A stretch of 50,223 nt of DNA, taken from positions 40,912 to 91,134 of the forward strand of contig WKLE02000079.1 in the NCBI GenBank assembly GCA_014885115.2, given 5' to 3'. Source of the stretch: Asterionellopsis glacialis (lineage: Eukaryota; Bacillariophyta; Plagiogrammaphyceae; Rhaphoneidales; Asterionellopsidaceae). The notes beneath the pieces are model-generated. The model was not told where the DNA came from. It made no database searches and was given only the letters and a program-made list of their open reading frames with translations. Positions 1-10,350 of the stretch are shown here, piece after piece. Within the stretch, counting starts at the first letter, position 1; each line of letters starts with the position of its first letter. The position numbers and the translations under genes were made by a program.

Positions 1-2481
1 CGTGAGTTTTTTTCCTCCACCTTTGGTTTTGTTGTTGTCAAAAAGTTTCGTCAAATCTGATGCAGAATTCGAACGTGATGACAAAGAATTACCGTCCGTG
101 TCACTTGATGATGATTCTTCCGGGAAGCCATCTGCAGCAACATCCAGAGGGCGTTTAAAGTTACGATTAAACATGGAAGCTCTAGCACCGCCATTTTCCA
201 ATAAGACACGTGCAACGCCTAATCCTACCTTCCCAGCACGCATAGCCCAGTGAAGTGGTGTGTCACCAAACTTATTTTGTATGTCAGGTGGACAATTTTT
301 CATGAGCAATAAGTTAGTAATATCTTCATCACCTGCACGTGCAGCCCAATGGAGTGGCGTATTGCCATTCCCATCTGTACATGTTGCGTCAGCGCCACCA
401 CCAGACGACAAGAGAAGGCGTGTAATTTCTATAGCTATAGAATTGGGACAATGTGCCATCCGTAAAGATGCAGCCGTATGGATTGGATAATAACCTGCTT
501 GATCACTCACGGAAGAATCAAGCCTACTAGACCCCCCAGCTGAAAGGAGCTTTCGAACAGTTACCTCATCCATTTGACAAACAGCCTGATGCAATTCTGA
601 TCGACCATACAAAGATCCTGGACCACATACGGGGTGAGGATAGGCGCTTGATGCATTGGCGATACTTGTTTTACTACCATTGCCCGTTACTTCAGCGTTG
701 CTGCTTCCGGTCGAAGTAGCAGGGATCTCTTTTTTCGATTCACTCACAAGAGCTTCCAATTGCCCATCCCATGGAGTTGTTGGCGATGCCCCACCATCAA
801 GACCGCGTCCACCACGTTTTGATTGTGTTGAAGAATGTGATACACCCAGGGTATCTGGATTTACAATTTGAAGTGCTTTCATAACTGGTGGTTGTGGTCG
901 TCGGTCCATACTATTACTATTGGACATGGCTGCTGCGGTTGATGATGACGATACAATGGTTGTTCTTGGCATACTGCTATCCATTGCTCCTTCTCTTTTA
1001 ATTTCCATTCCAGGTGGAGGTGGTGTTGCTGCACCATCAGCACTAGTAGTAACAGCATCGTCCATATCCAAAGTTTTACTCGAGGTAGGAGATGGTTTTG
1101 ATATGGATGAAAAAGTTGGAGGTGGTATAGCAGGTGTGGCGATACTTCCACCACTTGCCATGACACCTGCTAACATCCGTGCAGCAGCAATTTCTGCTAA
1201 TTTACGTTTACCGCATGCTGCAGGTGATGGTTCTGGAAATTTACCACGTTGTGCGGCATCTTCTGGATGCGGTGCTTTAATTTTCATACTACTACCAATA
1301 CCAACACCACCTGATCCTATAGTTCCACCCCATCCGCCGCCAGAACTTCTAGCCTCCGATGTGGAAGAAGATGGTGTAGCTCTTGAAAAGTATCCCGTAG
1401 GAGCCGGAGTACCACCTGTAGTTGAGTACAAACCATGTGGCGCTCGAAGTGGTGTATCTTGTGCTACAGATGTTGTCGGTAAAAATCCCAAAGATGGAGT
1501 TTGAAATTGATGTTGTTGTCCTCCGCGTTTGGAGGTAGTAGAAGATGTTGCGGGGGGTGTTGGTGCTGGTGGTGTTGTGGTAGCCGAAGATAAATTTGTC
1601 ATGAGATGTGCTGCTTGTTGCGCTTGTTGTTGTGCAGCAGCAGCTTGAGCTTGTGCCTGTGCTGCTGCGGATGAGGATGACTGACGGCGTTTTTTACGTG
1701 ATGATGATGCTATAGACTGCTTTTGTGATTTTGGATCAGACGCTGATACACCCATATCAATAGCTAATCCATGATCGATAGCACTAACACCCTTACCGCC
1801 ACTCCCACCTGAATCACTAACCACCTTTTGTAATTTTTGAAAATATTTTTGTGCATGCGTACGTGTTTGTACAACAGTTCTGGTTTTCACCTTGGCGGCA
1901 ACCTTTTTCCATTCCTTCCCATACATTTGCAGTGCACTTAGGAAAGCCTCGTGTTCTTCACGTGTCCAACGTCCCGTATGTTCTTGTCCGGGCTGTACTA
2001 CCTTTCCAGGTGTATTAGGATCAATGCGCATACCACTTCCTCTTGTACTACTATTTCTTCCACTACCAGAACCACCTGCTGTGGAAGTCGCTGTTGATTT
2101 TGTTGTTTGTTCAGATGAGACAGGTGGTGGTGATAAATCAAGCCCACTGGTCATACGTTGATCATCATTACTAAGTCCCATAAGTTCGTCGATATCGTCA
2201 TGATCGTGATAACGGCCCATCAATGAGGATTGAGGAGGACCGGAGGGGGGAAGCGCAGGATGAGGAAGCGCAGAAGCAGCTTGATTGAGATAACCAAGTT
2301 GTTGCTGATGTGATCCACCACCACCAGGACCTTTTCCACCTTGACCATTCGTTAAATCTAAAAATTGTGTATGCTTTACTACAGGTGGCAATGGATGTTC
2401 TGCTCCTTCTGGTGAATCTTCTGCATCATCATTGTAGGGAGGCATCCCAGCATTTTCAGAACCGCCCAGATCAACATCCAT
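1..2481 (-). CDS. SHAQKYF-class Myb-like regulator with C-terminal ankyrin repeats (3' end missing)
   Basis: One open frame runs leftward from the ATG at 2479-2481 to the window edge without a stop, about 827 codons so far. Residues about 166-213 form a single Myb/SANT repeat (GRWTREEHEAFLSALQMYG, then KEWKKVAAKVKTRTVVQTR) ending in THAQKYF, the hallmark of the plant and stramenopile SHAQKYF Myb class, with T for the first S. Long low-complexity stretches rich in Ser, Gly, Pro, Gln and Ala follow, with basic patches such as SRKKRRQ that could be nuclear signals. From about residue 625 there are three or more ankyrin-type units with TPLHWAARAG and TPLHWAMRAG motifs, encoded around 210-600. The family binds DNA through the single Myb repeat; ankyrin repeats mediate protein contacts. 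The combination is uncommon. The target genes cannot be told from sequence. The end of the gene lies outside the window. Confidence 0.85.
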   Translation of the reverse strand, partial: MDVDLGGSENAGMPPYNDDAEDSPEGAEHPLPPVVKHTQFLDLTNGQGGKGPGGGGSHQQQLGYLNQAASALPHPALPPSGPPQSSLMGRYHDHDDIDELMGLSNDDQRMTSGLDLSPPPVSSEQTTKSTATSTAGGSGSGRNSSTRGSGMRIDPNTPGKVVQPGQEHTGRWTREEHEAFLSALQMYGKEWKKVAAKVKTRTVVQTRTHAQKYFQKLQKVVSDSGGSGGKGVSAIDHGLAIDMGVSASDPKSQKQSIASSSRKKRRQSSSSAAAQAQAQAAAAQQQAQQAAHLMTNLSSATTTPPAPTPPATSSTTSKRGGQQHQFQTPSLGFLPTTSVAQDTPLRAPHGLYSTTGGTPAPTGYFSRATPSSSTSEARSSGGGWGGTIGSGGVGIGSSMKIKAPHPEDAAQRGKFPEPSPAACGKRKLAEIAAARMLAGVMASGGSIATPAIPPPTFSSISKPSPTSSKTLDMDDAVTTSADGAATPPPPGMEIKREGAMDSSMPRTTIVSSSSTAAAMSNSNSMDRRPQPPVMKALQIVNPDTLGVSHSSTQSKRGGRGLDGGASPTTPWDGQLEALVSESKKEIPATSTGSSNAEVTGNGSKTSIANASSAYPHPVCGPGSLYGRSELHQAVCQMDEVTVRKLLSAGGSSRLDSSVSDQAGYYPIHTAASLRMAHCPNSIAIEITRLLLSSGGGADATCTDGNGNTPLHWAARAGDEDITNLLLMKNCPPDIQNKFGDTPLHWAMRAGKVGLGVARVLLENGGARASMFNRNFKRPLDVAADGFPEESSSSDTDGNSLSSRSNSASDLTKLFDNNKTKGGGKKLT

Positions 2482-4534
2482 TATAGTATGATGTTCTTTT
2501 GCTTTTCAGTTCAGTGGTATCAAAGTACGATAGATTTCTCTAAATCTTTTGGTGATTCAGATTTGTTGTGCTGGCTGCGCGTATCTATCCTTTCGCCAGA
2601 GGAACAAGACACACTTGCACAGAAGGTGGTCGTAATTGAATTATTGGTCTTTGGGACAAGAGATAGAGAGAATCTAGGACTAGAGGGATCGGTACCGTTG
2701 GTGCAAGTTTACCGAAGAGAGTGTTGTAGGAGTACTCGTAGTCCTACCAAAGAAGGACACACAGAAGGGGACACTATCAGACAGCAACCAAAACCCACGA
2801 CAAAGTAGATATTGAATCTACGTGTTTGTAAATATTGGGCGTCTACGGAACCAAGCACAGAATTTCCATGATACCTCGTACCTGGTAGTCAGTTTTTCTT
2901 ACTGGTGTCAGTAAGATTTCAGCGGCACAGAAGTAGCGTAGGCTGAGCCATCAACTTTAGGAATTCTTACATCCCATGAAACGAAACAGGGGAAATCTTT
3001 TTTCGTATGGCGCAGGCAAGTATCTTCGCTTTTCACGACAACCAGGTTACCAGAGGGTACGTACATTCAAGATACGACTAAGGTACGGTAAGTATCCTCG
3101 TACTAGTCCATCGTAGAAATCGAAAAATAATCATCTCCTTCAAACAAAGCCATACCTGGTATCCTTTATTTGAAAAAGATCTCTACAGGTAATTTACCTA
3201 GGGAGTATAATTATTTAGTCTTTAAGTAAATAATCATCCAACGGAAAGATTTCGATTTGAATCATCGGAATTTTCTAATTGGAGGACGTGCGTATCATGA
3301 GGCGAAAAAATTTAAATAACATAAAAGATATTGTACGTATTGTATTATGTATGTTGAAGTACGTATGTGTACAAAACTAACCTATGCCTATGAGTAATAT
3401 AAGTACTGTTATGTATAAAGGGCTACTTACTACTTCTTGTAGTTGCCATCATTAAGAATTATCGGCAATAATGGGCATGCTATTTTCTATGCCTGTCATC
3501 AGTCATCATCTGTACTGACTAACATTATTATTTTACAATATTAGAAGAAAGTGCAATTGCAATTTTCAATGTGTCTATTCGTAAAAATGACAAAACTATT
3601 TGTAAAAACAGGTGTCACCCATCATCAGCCAATCATAACTCAACCTGTATGGACACAACCAGGTCAACACAAAACACATGACAAAACTCTTGAAACGCAA
3701 GGAAGACACTCTTTTGAAAAAAATGAAAAACATGTATTTATTACGACATCATCGTCATGGTTTTAGGAAGGAAGGCACTCTTTTTTAAAAAATGAATCAT
3801 CATTGTTTCTTGTGCATGTGGAAAAAATTTGGAACAGCACAGAAAAAAGTTACAGTGTCATTATATTATCGAAGAAGGAGTTTAGCTCAGGATACTGAAA
3901 TCTGGGAGAGAGAGAAAAATTCTATGGGCGCTAAAAAAAATGGAAATGCACTGCAGTACTGTCTGTGCAAGAGAAGCTCCGTAAGATAGGACTAGTCCCT
4001 AGTGTAGAGGACTGTCACTCGAGTCTCCCTCAGGAGCCATGCAATAGAAAATAGTGGATGTTTGACTTCTCTCTCTGTAGTCAATAAAATTCAGCAAATA
4101 TTGTACATCACAGAATTTTGTCAGCCGCTTTGATAAGTTAGTTGAAAGCCAAACTGGAGTGGGGTGACTACTTCTTTCAAAATTCGACTTCTAACATTTG
4201 AATAATCTCAAAGTTCGGTCTCACGGGTTCTGCTACGAGACTTTGATCTTTGTTGGTATCCTTGAGTATGTACCCGTCGACAACATATCATAATGAAGAA
4301 TTACAACTAATGAAATAATACACTCCTATTAAAAGTTTATCCTGTTCGCTTTAATATCAAATAGTATTCATTCCCGTGCATTATTTTCAGGCTTATCCAA
4401 AAGTCACATTCATGAATCCTCTCACACACCCCATCATTTCCATCTTTCAATTTATGCAAGGTCTTTCCTCCTTGACAGGTAGAGATATTTTGCTAATATT
4501 GCGGCCGCCGCTTGGTTCGCTTGATTTTATTTAT
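2482..4534. other. Intergenic region between the Myb gene start and the IspH gene end
   Basis: No credible gene was found; open frames here are short and lack recognisable motifs. The first few hundred bases must hold the 5' untranslated region and promoter of the leftward Myb gene. They contain copies of the window-wide palindrome-like motif: GTAGGAGTACTCGTAGTCCT at 2726, GTACCTGGTAG near 2878 and TACCTGGTAT near 3153. From 3200 on the sequence is AT-rich. No transposon features are visible. Confidence 0.5.
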
Positions 4535-6255
4535 TTATTCTTCCTTGGCGGCGTCGTGGACCTTTTTAAGCATAAAGATATTACCAAGAGATTCTTGTAC
4601 AGCAGCATCAGGAGTTGAGGCTCCGGATGTAACGCCCATAACAATTTCTTTGTCAAGATCCAAAACGAATGGTTCTGTAACAATTTCACCATCTACAGTC
4701 CTATGAGTGATGGTATTGTCAGCACCAATACATTCAGCACGATTAATGTGGAATGAACGGACACCAGCCTTATGAGGAATTTCTAGCAAGTGTGCAGTGT
4801 TGGAAGAATCCCATCCACCAATCACTAAAATAAAGTCTAATCCTAACTTTTCCTTATCTACAACAAGTTCATCAACAGCATCTTGTCGCTCCTGTTGAAT
4901 GATCCCGAGTTAGACAGAGATGGAAGGACAAGTAGGGAGGGCGTGGAATATAAATGTTAGAACAAACCGTGTTCAATTGAAATCATAATATATATCACAA
5001 CGCAAACACCAAGATCGAAGAGCCGCGCGTATACAATGAACAGACGTATGGTTTAAATACAAACACATATATGCACTTCTTTCGTTTGCTTTTATTTCTT
5101 GGCCTTACCTGAGTAGCATCACAGATAGTATCAAATTCCATGTAATGAGTTCCAACCTCTACGGGACCAAACTTTTTCATCATAGTCTTTTGGAATAATT
5201 GTCCAATAGCTCTTGTTTCTTTTTTGTACATGGTTGTTTGATTAGCTAAACCAACCTTATCAAGCATAGTGTCTGGATCAAATCCCTTGGAGACAGCCTT
5301 TTCGAAATACTTTAAGAATTCTTCCTTGTCACCTCCATTAAGAATGTAATCTACGACCATTTCTGCTTCCTTCATGTCCTTGACACAGATGTAATCTTCA
5401 CAGAAACTTACAGTGGCAACAGTTTCTTCGTGTCCATACTTACCATGAATGATACTAGTCAAACCATTCTTTTGGTGCGTATCAACGGTATTCCATACCT
5501 TGCTCACCCATGGACATGTGGTATCCACAACATCGACATTCATTTTATCAAAACGATCCATTTCTTCAAAGGATGCACCAAAGGCAGGTAAGATAACAAC
5601 ATCACCTTCATCAACAGTTTCAAAACGTTTAGCGCCATCTTCTTTCTTTTCAATGAATTGGACCTTCATATTAGATAATTTATCATTCACCTCGGGATTG
5701 TGAATAAGTTCATTCGTAATATGAATTTTACGATCAGGGAAATGTTCAACTGCCTCATATGCCAAAGCAATACTGCGTTCAACACCCCAACAGAAACCAA
5801 AGTCCTACCAAACAAAAGCAAAAGAATGGATATAGCATAAGATACGAAAAGATACGATATAAGGTAGGTTAGTAAGAAGAGAAAGTAGATAAACAACAAA
5901 AGACACATTGTTTGATGAATGTTCAAGTACGTACCTTGGCAAGATGGACTTTCACACCATCGCGTTGCAACACATATTCATTTGCCTTCATCGTATCAAC
6001 GATGTCACTTTTATATTCAGCATCCATTGTGTTTTCAACACCAGAACGTACTTCTTTAAATCCACGACGATGAAATTGTTCATTTTTCATGAACCTTAAA
6101 CGCTCTTGCTTTTTGGTATTTTCTGCTGTACTGCTTAAACTGCTGCTGCTGCCAACAAAAGCACGTTGTGTTTGCTGTTGTTGGACAACAAACGCATGAA
6201 CATTAACATTTGTCAATGCTACAGCCGCAAAAATTGCACTACGAGTGAACTTCAT
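4535..6255 (-). CDS. ispH: 4-hydroxy-3-methylbut-2-enyl diphosphate reductase (IspH/LytB), plastid-targeted
   Basis: Three exons, 6255..5935, 5804..5109 and 4891..4535, join in phase 0 across two GT-AG introns (130 and 217 bp) to give 457 residues, a normal length for plant/cyanobacterial-type IspH. The enzyme carries out the last step of the plastid MEP isoprenoid pathway, reducing HMBPP to IPP and DMAPP. All three 4Fe-4S cysteine motifs are present: [12 protein letters not shown] (start of exon 2), [13 protein letters not shown], and TICDATQERQDA, which spans the second junction. Conserved His and Glu residues occur in [10 protein letters not shown] and [11 protein letters not shown], and the substrate-binding [10 protein letters not shown] is intact. 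The N-terminus ([24 protein letters not shown]) is a signal peptide followed by Phe, the diatom plastid import signature. It is transcribed away from NLE1 across a shared 0.8-kb upstream region. Confidence 0.95.
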
Positions 6256-7071
6256 TTTTTTTTAAACAATTGAATTGGATGGGGTCGATTTCTTTTTTAG
6301 ATAGTTGGAAATAGGTTTCTTGAACAAGACGATCGAGTGTGTTCTTCAAGAAGCAAGTAGTTAGCAAGTTGAGTGTCTTTTTTGATGGAAAGAACAAGAA
6401 GATTCTCTTTCAGTCTAGTAACTTATGATAGTGAAGGAAGATTACAGTGCGTACCGAATATGTTCTTTCTACACGAGTAGGGAAGATGTGTGTCTTGATA
6501 GTCTGTTCGTTTCTTGCGGTATTTTTTCCCCCTATTTCACGATGCAGATGCGCCCAGCTAAGGACTAGAGATGACCATACTATCGCCCCAAATGATGATT
6601 CACTCATGGGTTTTTGGGTCTTGCTGCCGGGCAAAACAACACGAGGAAAAACGCGAAGGATCTCGTTTCATACATACCAGAGACATACGCATACCGCCAC
6701 ACCCCCAAAAAACACGAATTTGTACTTTCCAGGTGGAGATAAACACCACGTATTTGAAACTTCAAGATGCGCTGTGATTCATTGGACTCAAATTGCTCGT
6801 GTGATATATCCGGGTTTCCTTGGTTCTTGCGCGTTGTTGCCGCGCGGAACCATTCAAATTAAAAAAAGACGGAGACTTTGATTTTTCTCAACTTTTTGAA
6901 AAGTTGTTCCAGACTACAAGACAACAAACACTCAAAACAAACAGGAGCGAAAGAATATTTTTCTTCTTTTGTGAGGACCCACCCAACCGACGGCATATCA
7001 CTAGAGTGACAGCCAAAAGTCGTCCGAGAGTAAGAAAATAAAACGTATACAATCACAGTATAGTAAGCACC
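6256..7071. promoter_or_regulatory. Shared upstream region of divergent ispH and NLE1
   Basis: This 816-bp gap separates two head-to-head start codons, so it must hold both promoters and 5' untranslated regions. A 144-codon plus-strand open frame (6447-6881) lacks any recognisable domain and overlaps both upstream regions, so I do not call it a gene. The NLE1 start sits in a good eukaryotic context (AGCACCATGG). No TATA box or heat-shock element is convincing. Confidence 0.5.
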
Positions 7072-8715
7072 ATGGCGGAGACTACAACTGCTTCGAATAG
7101 TAATCATAACAAACAAGCTGGTGGAATTGCTTGGGCAGGTAGTTTAGTAGGATCTACAAATCCAGATAATTTAGGGTATCGTTATTCTACAGCTCATAAA
7201 CGATACAAGCGATCTTCCGATGATGATGAAAAAGAAAAAGAATTACCATCCAATCTTGTTGTACAATTTCGTAATCGTGAAGGTGAAGAAGTTGCTAGTC
7301 ATTTAGATATCCCTACAGGATCTTCTGTGGATGATTTAAGTGCCTTGTTGCATTCTCTGTTGAATGATGATGATGACGACGACAAAAACAACAACAAGCA
7401 CATTCCGTATTCATTTTATACCAAGGTATTGCGGAATGGTGTAGAAGATGATATTGAAGTAACATCTACATTAGCTGATTTGATAAAAACACATAAACTA
7501 TCCACAGAAGAAACGTTGCAATTGACGTATCAACCATTAGCTGTCTTTCGTGTACGCCCAGTGACACGGTGTACAGATACTATGCCAGGACATACAGAAG
7601 CAATTTTACATGTATCCTATAGTCCTGATGGACGTCATTTGGCATCTGGTGGTGGTGATACAACTGTTCGATTTTGGGATGTCAATACATCATTACCCAA
7701 ACATACATGTTATGGGCATAAGAACCACGTACTATGTACAGCATGGTCACCGGATGGAAGTCGATTTGCATCCAGTGATAAAAATGGTGTCATGATTCTT
7801 TGGGACCCCACTACAGGTAAACCCATGGGTGGGCGATCTACATTGCGTGCACACAAGCAATGGATTACAAGCATATCATGGGAACCTATGCATGCAAATG
7901 CATCATGTGAACGGTTGGTAACATCTAGTAAGGATGGAACATGTAAGGTATGGAATGTACGGACACAGCAATGTATTGCAACATTGGCAGGACATACAGA
8001 CAGTGTAGAATGTGTCAAATGGGGTGGTGAGGGCTTAATCTATACGGCCAGTCGTGATCGTACCATTCGTGTATGGACAGCCGAAAAGAATGACGTAGGA
8101 AAACTTGTCCGTACTCTGAAGGGACATGCACATCGTATTAATACCCTGGCCTTGTCAAGTGATGATATATGCCGTACTGGACCATTTGATCATACATGTA
8201 CTAAATTCAAATCCAAGGAAGACGCGTACCAAGCAGCTGTGGAGAAATATCAAAAATTTAAAAGTGGTACTGAACCTGAACGTTTGGTCTCTGGTAGTGA
8301 TGACTTCACATTGTTCCTTTGGCATCCCAAGGAAAGTAAACACCCTATCAAACGTTTAACTGGACATCAACAAGCTGTGAATCATATTGCCTTTTCACCT
8401 GATGGAAGATACTTTGCAAGTGCATCATTTGATAAAAAGGTCAAAATATGGAATGGAAAGAGTGGTGACTTTATAGCAACATTGACAGGACATGTCGGTG
8501 CTGTGTATCAGGTTGCATGGAGTTCGGATTCAAGATATTTAGTAAGCGCATCTAAAGATAGTACAGCCAAGTTGTGGGAAATGCCATCTGGGAAAAAAGC
8601 AAGAGAAACATTACCCGGTCATGCTGATGAAGTATATGCCTTGGATTGGAGTCCTAATGGTAGCAGTGTAGCAACGGGTAGTAAGGATCGTACCATAAAA
8701 ATTTGGAAGCACTGA
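7072..8715 (+). CDS. NLE1: Notchless-like WD-repeat protein (NLE1/Rsa4), 60S ribosome assembly
   Basis: An uninterrupted 547-residue frame starting at CACCATGG. Residues about 58-160 match the N-terminal NLE domain, a ubiquitin-like fold (NLVVQFRNREGEE, then QLTYQPLAVFRVRPVTR). About eight WD40 units follow, with repeated GH...WSPDG...SGS.D.T.K.W cores such as HVSYSPDGRHLASGGGDTTV and a final ATGSKDRTIKIW. The spacer between middle blades (DDICRTGPFDHTC... AYQAAVEKYQKF) is a family-typical insertion. In yeast and animals this factor binds the Rea1/Midasin MIDAS domain through the NLE domain and helps strip assembly factors from pre-60S particles in the nucleus. Length and domain order agree with orthologues. 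It is intronless, unlike most neighbours. Confidence 0.95.
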   Translation: MAETTTASNSNHNKQAGGIAWAGSLVGSTNPDNLGYRYSTAHKRYKRSSDDDEKEKELPSNLVVQFRNREGEEVASHLDIPTGSSVDDLSALLHSLLNDDDDDDKNNNKHIPYSFYTKVLRNGVEDDIEVTSTLADLIKTHKLSTEETLQLTYQPLAVFRVRPVTRCTDTMPGHTEAILHVSYSPDGRHLASGGGDTTVRFWDVNTSLPKHTCYGHKNHVLCTAWSPDGSRFASSDKNGVMILWDPTTGKPMGGRSTLRAHKQWITSISWEPMHANASCERLVTSSKDGTCKVWNVRTQQCIATLAGHTDSVECVKWGGEGLIYTASRDRTIRVWTAEKNDVGKLVRTLKGHAHRINTLALSSDDICRTGPFDHTCTKFKSKEDAYQAAVEKYQKFKSGTEPERLVSGSDDFTLFLWHPKESKHPIKRLTGHQQAVNHIAFSPDGRYFASASFDKKVKIWNGKSGDFIATLTGHVGAVYQVAWSSDSRYLVSASKDSTAKLWEMPSGKKARETLPGHADEVYALDWSPNGSSVATGSKDRTIKIWKH

Positions 8716-9507
8716 TAATTTTTGTTTAAACAGCAGAAAAAAATAGTAATGAAGATATTATTTTAATAACAGTCGTATTCAATGTTTTGAATTGCACTCT
8801 ACTTTAGATTAGAGCTGTGGTTGTATGACGACTATCCAACTAGACTATTTCGAGCCTCGAAGCGATAGACAAAAACTACAGTGGATGAGCTCAACCATTT
8901 TACGCAGATCTGGAACTTTGCAGATCTGGAAAGGGCAGTTGCTACGATACGATGATAGACGCAGATACACAAACATGTGATGATTTGAACACGTACCACA
9001 TACGTACCAAGATATCGATGTACAAGGTACCAGGGGTGCGTGATATAAACGCACGTACCAGTGCGGTTTTGTCCGACGGCTCAACGGACATCTGAATTTT
9101 TGCGAGCACTTGCGCGATGCCATGTTTCCGATCTTTTTTTTCTCGGGGTCTTTTTGTGTCGTCTGTGGTGCACGATACGATTGGAATTAGAAGATGCGTG
9201 TGTTGTCTTCTACACAGTATTGGTACATCATATCAATCAATAGTATTCTGTAGCGGTCACCAGGTGCACAATAGAATGTCGTACTTCTCACGGGTATCTT
9301 AGAGCGTAAAATCGCCAGGATTGACGTGGCATCGAATTTTTGCCGCCAGCAACCGATTTCTTTTAGCAGTAGACGACGTCGTCTTGTATGAACCTCAGGT
9401 TCTCACCTTTCCCATTATTTGATCTCAGGTGCTACAGTGGACGACGAAAGTGCTGTCGCTTCCGGAAGAAGAAGAAATCGAGTAATCAATTTACCAACGC
9501 AAGCAAG
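8716..9507. other. Intergenic region between NLE1 and the Psb31-like gene
   Basis: Holds the NLE1 3' end and the promoter of the downstream photosystem gene. A 12-bp direct repeat GCAGATCTGGAA occurs at 8904-8915 and 8920-8931. Around 8990-9060 there is a cluster of CGTACC / GGTACCAGG motifs and a small inverted repeat (GTGCGT... ACGCAC). The frame of the downstream gene is open upstream to 9388, but the ATG at 9508 starts a proper signal peptide and is preferred. Confidence 0.4.
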
Positions 9508-10350
9508 ATGAAAGTATCTACATTGGCAATTACCGTTGCGACTTCTGCAATCTGCAGTGCTTCTGCGTTTGTTGTAACTCCCAGTAACAACAACAGACAA
9601 CATGTTTGTCATGCCGCATGTGCCGATGACAACAATGATGTTGTCGTTGGTAGTGGTCGACGTGAACTTTTGCAGTCGGCTATGGGTGCCTTGACAGCAG
9701 CTGCTATTCTCCCAACACAACAGGCTTCTGCTGGTCTTCTTGATGACTTTGGTGGTGATCCAAACAAAATTACAGATAAGCGTGCTGAAGAGGAAGAGGC
9801 TGCACGAAAGGCTGCTTCCGCAGCCAAGGCAAAGGCAGAATCTAACTTGGAACCCAACTTGCGTTCTAACTATTATTACCCCACGAACAAAAAGCGATAC
9901 TTACCCCGCATCAAACGATGCAATGATGCTATTCCTGATGCAGCAACTATGATTGGTGAAGCTGATTGGGAGGGTGCTAGTGAATTTGCTACCAAGACTG
10001 CTGATGACACTATCCTCCCCATGAAATTGTATACTTCTTCATTATTAGGTGGTGGTACCAACGTGAAAGTTGCCTTTGCCAAAGATATGAACAAGGCTGC
10101 ATCTGACTTTGAAAAGGCACAAAAAAAACTTGTCAAGGCCATCGAAAAGAAAGATCAAAAGGCATCTTCAACTGCCTTGGAAGATTTGTCTACAGCCTTG
10201 CTCGCATACAGGACTGCAGGAAGATTATTAGGACCTGATGGTGGTGGAGATATTCCAAGTGTCGATGAGATTCGACGAAGTGCTTGTCGTGTCCAAGGAA
10301 GAACTTTTGAAAAGAAAATTAAGGACCGGGATGCTCGTATTGGTGCATAA
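9508..10350 (+). CDS. Photosystem II extrinsic protein, Psb31/PsbQ-like, thylakoid lumen
   Basis: Encodes 280 residues with the layered targeting expected of a lumenal protein of a secondary plastid. Residues 1-19 are a signal peptide ending CSASA|FVV (ASAF motif). A short transit region follows. Residues about 50-75 form a thylakoid-transfer domain, starting with a twin-arginine GRRELL, then a hydrophobic stretch, ending PTQQASA|GLLDDF. The mature part is Lys/Ala-rich and mostly helical, with YYYPTNKKRYLPRIKRCNDA and GRLLGPDGGGDIPSVDEIRR. This pattern is like the four-helix extrinsic PSII protein Psb31 of centric diatoms and the wider PsbQ superfamily, which stabilise the oxygen-evolving complex. 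Assignment to Psb31 rather than PsbQ' rests on general resemblance. The start at 9508 is chosen because the signal peptide begins there. Confidence 0.72.
   Translation: MKVSTLAITVATSAICSASAFVVTPSNNNRQHVCHAACADDNNDVVVGSGRRELLQSAMGALTAAAILPTQQASAGLLDDFGGDPNKITDKRAEEEEAARKAASAAKAKAESNLEPNLRSNYYYPTNKKRYLPRIKRCNDAIPDAATMIGEADWEGASEFATKTADDTILPMKLYTSSLLGGGTNVKVAFAKDMNKAASDFEKAQKKLVKAIEKKDQKASSTALEDLSTALLAYRTAGRLLGPDGGGDIPSVDEIRRSACRVQGRTFEKKIKDRDARIGA

Noticed and set aside
6447..6881. 144-codon plus-strand frame upstream of NLE1
   Set aside because: It lies in the divergent ispH/NLE1 upstream region, overlaps other frames of similar length and shows no domain or coding-like composition.
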